A stretch of 64,000 nt of DNA, taken from Formosa sp. Hel1_31_208 (GTDB lineage Bacteria > Bacteroidota > Bacteroidia > Flavobacteriales > Flavobacteriaceae). Every line of letters begins with the position of its first letter. Within the stretch, counting starts at the first letter, position 1. A program made the position numbers and the translations under genes. The stretch is taken from NCBI RefSeq assembly GCF_900104785.1, contig NZ_LT629733.1, positions 1,210,501-1,274,500 on the forward strand, written 5' to 3'. This document shows, in pieces, positions 18,056 through 27,552 of this stretch. The notes beneath the pieces were generated by a model that was not told where the DNA came from, did not search any database, and saw nothing but the letters and a program-made list of their open reading frames with translations.

Positions 18056-18457
18056 ATGTTTAAACAAGTTTTACATAAATGCTCTTCAATGCTCATGGCA
18101 ATATTAGTGTTGTTATCGACGGTGTCCTTTGCCGTGGAGAAGCACTATTGTGGTGATGTTTTAATTGATGTAGCGGTGTTTGGCGACGTAAAAAAATGCT
18201 CTTCTGAAGCTTTTGAAACGCCAATGAAAAAAGGGTGTTGCAAAGATAAAGTTGAAATTGTCAAAGGTCAAGATGATTTAAAGCAAAACACTTTTGATAC
18301 GCTCGATACGAATGAGCAGCTTGTTTTAATCTCCTTTGTTTATTCCTATCAAAATCTGTTTGAGGTATTTCCAAAACTAATTATTCCTCATAAAGATTAT
18401 TCGCCCCCTAACTTGTTTGCAGATATTCAAGTACGCAATCAAGTCTTCATAATTTGA
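18056..18457 (+). CDS. HYC_CC_PP family secreted protein
   Basis: A 133-residue exported protein. A signal peptide (SSMLMAILVLLSTVSFA) is followed by the three signatures that name the family: HYCGDVLIDVAVFGDVKKC, the KKGCCKDK cysteine pair, and a C-terminal SPPN proline motif (YSPPNLFADIQV). The cysteines and histidine suggest metal binding, and such genes lie next to heavy-metal genes in Bacteroidota. Biochemical function is not established. It is the first gene of a four-gene run with an HMA-MauE protein, a TonB receptor and a secreted HMA protein. Confidence 0.82.
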   Translation: MFKQVLHKCSSMLMAILVLLSTVSFAVEKHYCGDVLIDVAVFGDVKKCSSEAFETPMKKGCCKDKVEIVKGQDDLKQNTFDTLDTNEQLVLISFVYSYQNLFEVFPKLIIPHKDYSPPNLFADIQVRNQVFII

Positions 18458-18529
18458 TATAATTAATCGCTTAAGATTAGAGCATGCCAACTTTGTTTGG
18501 GGTGAATTATTATATCAAAACAAAACATA

Positions 18530-19261
18530 ATGACACATAAATATATAGTTGCAGGTATGACCTGCAGTGGCTGTAAGGCTTCGATTGAAAACCAGCTCAA
18601 TGCGATGGACGATGTTATTGAGGCATCAGTTAATCTTGAGAAAAGCGAAGCGAGCATAACAACGTCAAAGCATATCTCAATTGAGAGGTTTCAACAGGCT
18701 TTACCGGAAAAATATACAATTACTGAACAAAAAGAGAAGACTGTTTTCACATCTTCCCCTTCAGATTTGAAAAAGGTTAGCAGTGATTTAAAACAGCTCT
18801 TTCCACTGTTTTTAATTTTTTTATTTATCACAGGAGCTTCTATTTTACTCAATTATAATCCTTCAAACTTTTCAGGATTTATGCTTGACTTTATGGGGTT
18901 ATTTTACATTGTATTTAGCTTTTTTAAATTCTTAGATTTAAAAGGGTTCCCAAAAAGTTTTAGTATGTATGATCCATTGGCTAAAATAGTTCCTGCCTAT
19001 GCTTGGATCTATCCGTTTATAGAATTGATTCTAGGGTTAATGTTCTTGATGCGCTATCAAATACCAATAGCCTTAATAGTGACACTTATTGTTTTAGGTA
19101 TGACAACACTGGGTGTAGTCAAAGCACTTTTAGGGAAGCAAACAATACAATGTGCATGTCTGGGTACGGTTTTAAAACTACCGATGACAAAAGCAACCTT
19201 TATTGAAAATAGTATTATGATAATTATGGCAATTATTATGCTTGTAAAAACTAATAATTAA
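18530..19261 (+). CDS. Heavy-metal-associated domain fused to MauE/DoxX-like membrane domain
   Basis: The 243 residues begin with an HMA domain whose metal site is GMTCSGC (Cys12, Cys15). Four transmembrane helices follow from about residue 85, resembling MauE or DoxX membrane proteins. The helical part contains KQTIQCACLGTVLKLPM, a CxC motif next to a helix that could carry electrons or bind metal. The topology places the HMA domain in the cytoplasm if no signal is cleaved. Inference: it hands copper or a similar soft metal to or from the envelope proteins encoded beside it. The next gene starts one base after its stop. Confidence 0.82.
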   Translation: MTHKYIVAGMTCSGCKASIENQLNAMDDVIEASVNLEKSEASITTSKHISIERFQQALPEKYTITEQKEKTVFTSSPSDLKKVSSDLKQLFPLFLIFLFITGASILLNYNPSNFSGFMLDFMGLFYIVFSFFKFLDLKGFPKSFSMYDPLAKIVPAYAWIYPFIELILGLMFLMRYQIPIALIVTLIVLGMTTLGVVKALLGKQTIQCACLGTVLKLPMTKATFIENSIMIIMAIIMLVKTNN

Positions 19262-19262
19262 G

Positions 19263-21509
19263 ATGAAACAGTATATTTATTTTATAGTGATAATAGTGTT
19301 GCCATTGCTTTCCTTTTCTCAAGGAAAAATTGAAGGAATTATTTTGGAAGCAAACGCAACAAATGAGACCATTCCATTAGCTGGAGCGAATGTATACTGG
19401 TTAAATACTTCGGTTGGAGCGGTAACCGATATTGATGGAAAATTTAATTTGACTTATCAATCAAGTTACACCAAGCTTGTGATTAGTTATGTTGGTTATA
19501 AAACCGATACTATTACCGTGACCTCACCGAAATATGTGAGACACTACCTTAGTCCAACAGGGGATTTAGATGAAATTACCCTAACGTCTCGAAAACAGGC
19601 AACCGCTAAGTCCTATTTAAAAGCTCAAAATATGATTACGGTAAGCAGTGATGAATTGCTCAAAGCAGCCTGCTGTAATTTGTCAGAAAGCTTTGAGACC
19701 AACCCGTCCATCGATGTTAATTTCTCTGATGCTGTCACAGGAACGCGACAAATTAAAATGTTAGGTCTGACGAGTCGATATATTCTCATTACCACCGAAA
19801 ATATTCCATCAATTCGAGGGGCTTCTCAAGCTTACGGTTTAAGTTTTATTCCAGGAACATGGGTTCAAAGTATTCAAATAACGAAAGGTGCAGGAAGTGT
19901 TGTCAATGGTTTTGAGAGTATTGCAGGACAAATAAATGCAGAATTACAAAAACCGACAACAGATGACGCTTTGTTTGTCAATCTTTATGCTTCGGCAAAC
20001 GGCAGACTTGAGCTGAATACCCATGTCAATACTAAAGTTAATGATAAGTGGAGTACTGGTTTATATGTTCATGGAAACATAAGAGATCAAAAATTTGATA
20101 AAAATGGGGATTCGTTTTTAGATGTGCCTCTTAAAAAACAAGTCAATGTCATGAACCGATGGCAATATACCAATCTAGAAAAAGGTTTGGTGAGTTTTAT
20201 AAACGTACGCTATTTAAACGATCAAAACCAAGCAGGACAGATTGATTTCGATCCAGATACAGATAAATTAACGACCAATGCCTGGGGAAGTGAGATTGAA
20301 ACGGAGCGTTTTGAGCTATCAACCAAATTTGGATATGTTAATCCCGAAATTCCATGGCAAAGTTTAGGGGTTCAATTTGCGTTTAGCTCTCATAATCAAA
20401 GCTCGTATTTTGGATTAAATCAATATGATATTAATCATAACAGTGTGTATTCTAATGTTATCTATAATACTATAATAAGTGATTCCAGGCATAAGATTAA
20501 AACTGGTTTAGGTTTTACGTATGATCATTATGATGAGATTGCACTTAATACAGATTTTGAACGCAGTGAGCGTTCTGCGGGTGCGTTTTTTGAGTATGCA
20601 TATGATAATTTAGATAAATTAACGTTAACAGCAGGTCTGCGATTTGATACGCATAATTTGCTTGGTGAATTTATAACACCGCGACTTCATGTGCGTTATA
20701 CACCTTGGGAGAAATCGGCTCTAAGAGGATCTATTGGCAGGGGAAAGCGAAGTGCTAATATTTTTGCAGAGAATCAAAGCATATTTGCGACATCTCGGGC
20801 GATTGGTATTTTGAATACCGACGGAAATATTTATGGTTTAGATCCTGAAATTGCATGGAATTATGGGGTTTCTTTCCTGCAAGGATTTAATCTTTTTGGA
20901 AGAAAAGCAGATATTACTTTAGATTTTTATAGAACAGATTTTGAAAACCAGGTGGTTGTCGATTGGGAGAATCCGCAACAAGTCAATTTCTATAATCTAG
21001 AAGGGCAAAGTTTTGCAAATAGTTTTCAAATGGAGTTCAATTATAATGTCTTTGAAAATTTCGACTTTAGAACCGCGTATAAGTATTATGACGTGCAAAC
21101 GGATTACTTGTCAGGAAGACTAACGAAACCGCTAATTCCAAAGCATCGTTTCTTTGCTAATGCATCTTATGAAACGGAACTTTCCGAATCGAAAACCTCG
21201 CAGTGGAAATTTGATTTAACCTATAATTGGTTGAGTGAGCAGCGGTTTGCGTCAACAACATCTAACCCAATAGAATTTAGATTAGGAGAAGAATCTCCAA
21301 CAGTAGGAACGTTAAATGCTCAGGTTACTAAAGTTTTTTCTCCTAAATTTGAAGTATATTTAGGTGGTGAAAATATCACAAATGTTAGGCAAAGCGATCC
21401 TATTTTAGGCGCGAATGATCCATTTGGTTCAAATTTTGATACAACATTTGTGTATGGCCCAATTTTTGGAAGTATGTATTACGCAGGATTGCGATTTAAA
21501 ATTAAATAA
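19263..21509 (+). CDS. TonB-dependent outer-membrane receptor of the metal module
   Basis: A 748-residue outer-membrane receptor. A signal peptide (residues 1-20) precedes a carboxypeptidase-D-like N-terminal extension (about 23-110), then a plug (about 120-230, with LGLTSRYILITTENIPSIRGASQAYG) and a 22-strand-type barrel ending in YAGLRFKIK. A Cys-Cys pair at the start of the plug (LKAACCNLSESFETNPSIDV) is unusual for siderophore receptors and recurs in metal-associated relatives. Position between two HMA genes suggests copper or another soft metal, or a chelate of it, as substrate; that is inference. Confidence 0.88.
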   Translation: MKQYIYFIVIIVLPLLSFSQGKIEGIILEANATNETIPLAGANVYWLNTSVGAVTDIDGKFNLTYQSSYTKLVISYVGYKTDTITVTSPKYVRHYLSPTGDLDEITLTSRKQATAKSYLKAQNMITVSSDELLKAACCNLSESFETNPSIDVNFSDAVTGTRQIKMLGLTSRYILITTENIPSIRGASQAYGLSFIPGTWVQSIQITKGAGSVVNGFESIAGQINAELQKPTTDDALFVNLYASANGRLELNTHVNTKVNDKWSTGLYVHGNIRDQKFDKNGDSFLDVPLKKQVNVMNRWQYTNLEKGLVSFINVRYLNDQNQAGQIDFDPDTDKLTTNAWGSEIETERFELSTKFGYVNPEIPWQSLGVQFAFSSHNQSSYFGLNQYDINHNSVYSNVIYNTIISDSRHKIKTGLGFTYDHYDEIALNTDFERSERSAGAFFEYAYDNLDKLTLTAGLRFDTHNLLGEFITPRLHVRYTPWEKSALRGSIGRGKRSANIFAENQSIFATSRAIGILNTDGNIYGLDPEIAWNYGVSFLQGFNLFGRKADITLDFYRTDFENQVVVDWENPQQVNFYNLEGQSFANSFQMEFNYNVFENFDFRTAYKYYDVQTDYLSGRLTKPLIPKHRFFANASYETELSESKTSQWKFDLTYNWLSEQRFASTTSNPIEFRLGEESPTVGTLNAQVTKVFSPKFEVYLGGENITNVRQSDPILGANDPFGSNFDTTFVYGPIFGSMYYAGLRFKIK

Positions 21510-21516
21510 AAGTAAA

Positions 21517-21876
21517 ATGAAAAAATTAATAACTGTATTCGTCGTTTTGGTCACAACAATAACCTTTGCACAAAACAAAAATGCCAAGATGTCTATGGAA
21601 GTAGATGGTGTGTGTATGATGTGTAAAGAACGCATTGAAAAGGCTGCCATTAGAACCAAAGGCGTAAAATCAGCTATATGGAATGTTGAAACCCATGAAC
21701 TCAAACTGATTTTTGATGAGCGCAAGACTAATTTAAAAACAATCAGTAAAAATATTGTAGCAGTAGGTCATGATACGAAAGAATTAAAAGCTACAGATGA
21801 AGCGTATAACTCGGTCCATCCTTGTTGTAAATATCGAGATGAGGACGTTAAAAAAGACCATGAAGATGGTAATTAA
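21517..21876 (+). CDS. Secreted heavy-metal-associated domain protein
   Basis: Start ATG 21517 gives MKKLITVFVVLVTTITFAQ, a clean signal peptide; an upstream in-frame extension would run inside the receptor gene and lacks one. The mature part is one HMA fold with VDGVCMMCKERIEKAA (CxxC metal site) and a C-terminal HPCCKY motif. At 119 residues it looks like a periplasmic soft-metal chaperone. It follows the receptor by seven bases and ends the module before a strong terminator. Confidence 0.85.
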   Translation: MKKLITVFVVLVTTITFAQNKNAKMSMEVDGVCMMCKERIEKAAIRTKGVKSAIWNVETHELKLIFDERKTNLKTISKNIVAVGHDTKELKATDEAYNSVHPCCKYRDEDVKKDHEDGN

Positions 21877-21886
21877 AAAATAAAAA

Positions 21887-21914
21887 AGCCTGAAGGTTAA
21901 TTCAGGCTTTTTTT
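21887..21914 (+). terminator. Terminator of the metal-handling module
   Basis: AGCCTGAA (21887-21894) pairs with TTCAGGCT (21901-21908), flanked by an A-run and a T-run, so it may work in both directions (groEL ends on the other side). Confidence 0.85.
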
Positions 21915-21955
21915 ATATGCTCTTGTCAAAGTTTTTTGTTTTAAAGGTTATGCCA

Positions 21956-23680
<1,725 letters not shown>

Positions 23681-23686
23681 GTTCGT

Positions 23687-23962
23687 TTATACAATTGCTA
23701 ATATGTCACTTTCACGCATGATGAGGTAATCTTTACCTTCCAACTTTAACTCTGTTCCTGCATACTTACCGTAAAGCACAGTGTCACCAGATTTAACGGT
23801 CATAGGCTCATCTTTTGTGCCTTTACCAACAGCGACAACCTTTCCTTTTTGTGGTTTTTCTTTGGCGTTGTCTGGAATAATAATTCCTGACGCAGTTTTA
23901 GTTTCAGCTTCTACAGGTTCTATGAGAACTCTGTCTGCTAATGGTTTAATGTTTAAGCTCAT
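23687..23962 (-). CDS. groES: Co-chaperonin GroES (Hsp10)
   Basis: The heptameric lid of the GroEL chamber. The 91 residues contain the start [28 protein letters not shown] with the mobile GroEL-binding loop, then [33 protein letters not shown], matching the family end to end. It heads the groES-groEL unit. Upstream lie a 16-base perfect palindrome and a sigma-54-like promoter rather than a recognisable CIRCE operator. Confidence 0.97.
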   Translation of the reverse strand: MSLNIKPLADRVLIEPVEAETKTASGIIIPDNAKEKPQKGKVVAVGKGTKDEPMTVKSGDTVLYGKYAGTELKLEGKDYLIMRESDILAIV

Positions 23963-23994
23963 TGTTATGTGTATTTTTTATTTATAAGTTATGT

Positions 23995-24010
23995 TAACGC
24001 TATAGCGTTA
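23995..24010. promoter_or_regulatory. Perfect 16-base palindrome upstream of groES
   Basis: TAACGCTATAGCGTTA is its own reverse complement and directly adjoins the sigma-54-like element; the predicted start site would fall in its centre. It looks like a repressor operator. It is not CIRCE, which has 9-base arms of different sequence. Confidence 0.5.
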
Positions 24011-24027
24011 TGCTAAAAATGTGCCAA
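24011..24027 (-). promoter_or_regulatory. Candidate sigma-54 (RpoN) promoter of groESL
   Basis: On the minus strand the bases read TTGGCACATTTTTAGCA. The consensus TTGGCACR-N4-TTGCW is matched with one mismatch, and the invariant GG and GC are exactly ten bases apart. A gene for a sigma-54 activator lies 2.2 kb away in the same cluster. An rpoN gene is not visible here. A chance match in AT-rich DNA remains possible. Confidence 0.45.
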
Positions 24028-24082
24028 TAGAAAATAACTGACAAAAAGTCAAGCTCTATTTAGTATTGAAACACGCAGTAAC

Positions 24083-24110
24083 AAAAAATGCCAGCTAATG
24101 AGCTGGCATT
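24083..24110 (-). terminator. Terminator of the lptE-secG operon
   Basis: AATGCCAGCT (24087-24096) pairs perfectly with AGCTGGCATT (24101-24110). On the minus strand the stem is followed by U (A-run 24083-24088). It separates secG from groES. Confidence 0.85.
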
Positions 24111-24136
24111 CTGTAAAGAAATATGGTCTTCGTTTA

Positions 24137-24493
24137 CTAATTCAAAGAATCGGCTGGCGTTGCGATATCATCAGCTGATGTATCGGTTGAAGGTACTGCG
24201 GGTGTCGTTGTCGACGTGGCATCACCATCAATTACTTTAGATTCTACTGCACCACCTGCTCCAGGGATTGCGAAATTAGAAGCCAATATTAATGCTAACA
24301 ATAAAGTTGCTAAAGCCCAAGTACTCTTGTCTAAAAAGTCGGTCGTCTTTTTAACACCACCTAATTGTTGAGTGCCTCCACCACCAAACGAGGATGACAA
24401 TCCACCGCCTTTTGGGTTTTGAACCATAACAACTACTACTAGTAAAAATGATACTAGTACGATTAAGATTAAAAATATAGTAAACGTATTCAT
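24137..24493 (-). CDS. secG: Preprotein translocase subunit SecG
   Basis: A 118-residue inner-membrane subunit of the SecYEG channel. Two hydrophobic helices (about 4-24 and 60-80) flank the family motif VVMVQNPKGGGLSSSFGGGGTQQLGGVKKTTDFLDKSTW. A Thr/Ser/Asp-rich C-terminal tail of about 35 residues is common in Bacteroidota SecG. Its ATG shares a base with the stop of the TPR gene (TAATG). Confidence 0.95.
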   Translation of the reverse strand: MNTFTIFLILIVLVSFLLVVVVMVQNPKGGGLSSSFGGGGTQQLGGVKKTTDFLDKSTWALATLLLALILASNFAIPGAGGAVESKVIDGDATSTTTPAVPSTDTSADDIATPADSLN

Positions 24494-25449
24494 TAGTTCT
24501 GTGTATTATTTTCTTGTAATTCTTTTACTGCTTTAATTTGGTCTGCAAAGAAACCACTTTTTTCTGGATATTTCAAACTTAATATTTTATAAGATTGAAT
24601 TGCCTTTTCGTAGTTGTGTTGTTCGAGATAAATCCGAGCTAAAGTCTCAGTCATAAGACCATCATGGCTCACTTTGTTTGCAGTTTCGATATTGATCTTT
24701 GGTGTATCTTTTGAAGGAATAATTTTAGGGTTCGTCTCTAAGAATTTATCAATAAGTTTAAATTTTTCACTTACAGAAGCTAATTTAGATTCTGCCGGGA
24801 GTTCCTGCGGTTCTTCAGAAATGGTCTGTTGTTCATTTCTATCTATTGGCTTAAAACTGGTGATTTTTAGCCATTCTGCAAAAGAATGAGTTTCTTCTTT
24901 ATCGAAATCTAAAGGTTTGCCAATTTGAAGTTTTTCCTCAGGGGTTTCCTCGATATGTTTGGCGTCAATATCTAAAATGACTTGTTCTGGTGTCTGATCA
25001 GGAAGTGATAAAAAATTTGCGACCTCTACTGATTTTACTTTTTGTTCAAATAGATTTGGATCTAAAACGCCTTCGGTATTTTTAATGTGTTCTTTTAAAG
25101 CATCGTCTATGGTCACACTTTTATTCACCGAAATATCATCAGCCTCATTTACTGTGAGATCTTTTAAATGCTCTGAATTTTGCTTAATAACTTCAGAAAT
25201 CTCATTCTGATTAAAGGCTTCCGAAGTGATATAATCAAATAGGATACTGCGATCGGTCGTATAAGCTGCAGTGGTTTTTAATTCTTGATTGTACTTAAAA
25301 CTGCCTTTATTCTTTAATCCTTTAAGATATAAGGCTCGTGCAGATTGAAAGTAAGGATAATGGATGGTTAGATCTTGCAACGCATTAGTTTGCTCATCTG
25401 TAATGTGCTGGGGGTTCTGAAGTATATATGTAAAATCCTTAGTATTCAT
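24493..25449 (-). CDS. Tetratricopeptide-repeat protein of the lptE-secG operon
   Basis: A 318-residue soluble protein without signal peptide. The N-terminus has TPR-like helical pairs (LQDLTIHYPYFQSARALYLKGLKNKGSFKYNQELKTTAAYT). A long acidic and probably disordered middle follows, with a C-terminal TPR unit (TETLARIYLEQHNYEKAIQSYKILSLKYPEKS, about 265-297). The gene is a constant neighbour of lptE and secG in Flavobacteriaceae. A scaffold role near envelope biogenesis is inference; no enzyme motif is present. Confidence 0.8.
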   Translation of the reverse strand: MNTKDFTYILQNPQHITDEQTNALQDLTIHYPYFQSARALYLKGLKNKGSFKYNQELKTTAAYTTDRSILFDYITSEAFNQNEISEVIKQNSEHLKDLTVNEADDISVNKSVTIDDALKEHIKNTEGVLDPNLFEQKVKSVEVANFLSLPDQTPEQVILDIDAKHIEETPEEKLQIGKPLDFDKEETHSFAEWLKITSFKPIDRNEQQTISEEPQELPAESKLASVSEKFKLIDKFLETNPKIIPSKDTPKINIETANKVSHDGLMTETLARIYLEQHNYEKAIQSYKILSLKYPEKSGFFADQIKAVKELQENNTQN

Positions 25450-25956
25450 TTACCATTTAGCTAATGTGGCATTAAAAATATCCTGTGTTAAACGTTCAAA
25501 TATTTCGGCATGAGCAGTTTCTTTTTGGGCGCCTTGCAATAATTCTCCTCCCGGATAATCATAAAAAAACGAGAAACGTTGCTCGAATTCTTCATCGGGT
25601 TTGTCATTGTCATAAAATCTTACATTCACGCTTACGGTTAATCTGTTTTGCGCTGCTCTATTATTGGCTTGAGCCGTCATTGGAGAAATGCGATATTCTG
25701 TAATTTCTCCTTCATAAACCAAATCGCCATTTGTATTTGTTAAGTTTAAATTGGTCTGGTTGACAATTAAATCTTGAAGGGCTAAAGTAAAGTCTCTATC
25801 AAAACCAGGTTCAATTAATTTAGCTGTATTTTGAAAGTAATTCACTTGAAACGTTTCAGCTTTTAGATCTCCAACCCCAGTAAAAGAGTAAGTTACACCG
25901 CAATTAAGTGTTATTAATGAGATGAAAAATATGATGACGTATTTAATAGTTTTCAT
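25450..25956 (-). CDS. lptE: LPS-assembly lipoprotein LptE
   Basis: An outer-membrane lipoprotein that plugs LptD during LPS insertion. The lipobox ends at Cys19 (FFISLITLNC). The mature part has the LptE/YbjN-like opening GVTYSFTGVGDLKAETFQVNYFQNTA and the strand GEITEYRISPMTAQANNRAAQNRLTVSVNVRFYD. The 168 residues match Bacteroidota LptE. The stop adjoins the start of the TPR gene. Confidence 0.88.
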   Translation of the reverse strand: MKTIKYVIIFFISLITLNCGVTYSFTGVGDLKAETFQVNYFQNTAKLIEPGFDRDFTLALQDLIVNQTNLNLTNTNGDLVYEGEITEYRISPMTAQANNRAAQNRLTVSVNVRFYDNDKPDEEFEQRFSFFYDYPGGELLQGAQKETAHAEIFERLTQDIFNATLAKW

Positions 25957-25959
25957 TCT

Positions 25960-26151
25960 TTAATAAGTATTAGGGCGTTTCATAGTAATAAAAGCATAGA
26001 TATAGGTGCCTTCTATCGTAAAAGACGTTGTGATTAATCGATAACCTTTGTAATGTTTATCGTTGATTAAATCTTCGGCTTCTTTTCTAATAGCCTCTGA
26101 GCTATTGGGAGAAAACGATAGTCGCAATCTGAATATTTCTACAGCTTTCAT
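25960..26151 (-). CDS. Small uncharacterised protein heading the lptE operon
   Basis: A 63-residue basic protein, three bases upstream of lptE. The pattern is an N-terminal strand (AVEIFRLRLSF), a helix (SSEAIRKEAEDLINDKHYKGYR) and two strands (LITTSFTIEGTYIYAFITMKR). This gives a small beta-alpha-beta-beta fold, vaguely like DUF4177 proteins. It has no signal peptide. A plausible promoter lies 27 bases upstream, and the tight spacing to lptE supports it as real. I do not recognise a function. Confidence 0.65.
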   Translation of the reverse strand: MKAVEIFRLRLSFSPNSSEAIRKEAEDLINDKHYKGYRLITTSFTIEGTYIYAFITMKRPNTY

Positions 26152-26177
26152 TTGTAGTTTTTTATTTTATGTATTGT

Positions 26178-26185
26178 CAAAAGTA
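26178..26185 (-). promoter_or_regulatory. Promoter -7 element of the small-protein-lptE-TPR-secG operon
   Basis: TACTTTTG on the minus strand is an exact -7 match 26 bases before the ATG. Confidence 0.55.
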
Positions 26186-26251
26186 ATCAACCACAGTTAA
26201 AATAGAACAAGAAAGATAATTCTTTAGTATGGTTGGTTTCATAAACTTTTC

Positions 26252-27517
26252 TTAAAGATCGTATTGCTTAATTTTACGGTACAAGGTGCGTTCACTAATT
26301 CCTAGTTCTGCAGCTGCTAATTTACGTTTTCCTTGGTGGCGTTCAAGCGATTTTTTTATCAATTCTAACTCCTTGTCATGTAAAGATAAGGTTTCTTCCT
26401 CTTCGATTTCCTCTGCAAAATGATATTTATCTTGATTTTTATCATCAACATCAAAGTTATCTTCGGTTTGTTCAGGAATAGCTAGTATCTCTAGATCTTC
26501 ATAGGTTTCTTGGCTAGATTTCTTTTGTTCTTCACCGTATATTTTTTGAATTAAGCCTTCATTGTCCTTTTCTACTTCGGAAATGTTGCCGCTTTTCATC
26601 AATTCCATTGTAAGTTTCTTGAGGTCATTTAAATCCCCTTTCATGTCAAACAACACCTTGTATAAAATCTCACGTTCATTACTGAAATCGCTTTCCGATT
26701 TGGAGGTGTTGACTACCGCTGGAAGATTAGAATTTCCGCTAGGCAAATAACTTTGTAATACTGAAGCACTAATCGTGCGGTTTTGCTCTAATACCGAAAT
26801 TTGTTCAGCCACATTGCGCAACTGGCGGATATTACCATTCCATCTATGTTTTTGTAAATGCGGAATAGCATCATCAGTTAGTTTGATGGTTGGCATTTTA
26901 TATTTCAATGCAAAGTCACTAGCAAATTTTCGGAATAACAAATGAATATCTTCTCTGCGTTCGCGGAGTGGAGGAAGGTGAATATCTATAGTACTCAAAC
27001 GATAGTACAAATCTTCACGAAATTTTTCCTTTTTAATAGCTTCAAACATGTCGACGTTAGTCGCTGCTACAATTCTTACATTAGTTTTTTGAACCTTACT
27101 AGAACCCACTTTGATGAATTCACCATTCTCGAGTACACGAAGCAGTCTTACTTGGGTGGTCAATGGAAGTTCGCCAACTTCATCTAAAAATATAGTGCCT
27201 CCATCGGCTACTTCAAAATACCCATTACGTGTTTGAGAAGCCCCTGTAAAAGCGCCTTTTTCGTGACCAAACAACTCACTGTCAATAGTGCCTTCTGGAA
27301 TCGCGCCACAGTTTACTGCAATGTATTTCCCATGTTTGCGATGTGATAACTGATGAATGATCTTTGGAATACTTTCTTTACCAACACCACTTTCTCCTGT
27401 AACTAATACTGAAATATCTGTAGGAGCAACCTGTATCGCTTTTTCAATAGCGCGATTGAGTTTTGGGTCGTTGCCTATGATTCCGAAACGTTGTTTTATG
27501 GCTTGTATTGATTCCAT
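26252..27517 (-). CDS. Sigma-54-dependent transcriptional activator without receiver domain
   Basis: A 421-residue AAA+ enhancer-binding protein that opens sigma-54 polymerase complexes. Walker A is GESGVGKE (41-48), the sigma-54 contact loop GAFTGA is at 88-93, Walker B is GGTIFLDE and the arginine finger region is [10 protein letters not shown] long acidic linker (about 270-375) precedes a Fis-type helix-turn-helix ([25 protein letters not shown]). No receiver or GAF domain precedes the AAA+ module, so it is probably controlled by amount or by a partner protein. It lies 35 bases after miaB. Targets are unknown; a sigma-54-like site stands before groES. Confidence 0.9.
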   Translation of the reverse strand: MESIQAIKQRFGIIGNDPKLNRAIEKAIQVAPTDISVLVTGESGVGKESIPKIIHQLSHRKHGKYIAVNCGAIPEGTIDSELFGHEKGAFTGASQTRNGYFEVADGGTIFLDEVGELPLTTQVRLLRVLENGEFIKVGSSKVQKTNVRIVAATNVDMFEAIKKEKFREDLYYRLSTIDIHLPPLRERREDIHLLFRKFASDFALKYKMPTIKLTDDAIPHLQKHRWNGNIRQLRNVAEQISVLEQNRTISASVLQSYLPSGNSNLPAVVNTSKSESDFSNEREILYKVLFDMKGDLNDLKKLTMELMKSGNISEVEKDNEGLIQKIYGEEQKKSSQETYEDLEILAIPEQTEDNFDVDDKNQDKYHFAEEIEEEETLSLHDKELELIKKSLERHQGKRKLAAAELGISERTLYRKIKQYDL

Positions 27518-27552
27518 ATCTAAGGACCTAATTGAATAGGAATTTTTTAATT

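Noticed and set aside
23963..24060. CIRCE heat-shock operator upstream of groES
   Set aside because: The palindrome there has a different sequence and no nine-base spacer, so it is not HrcA-type.
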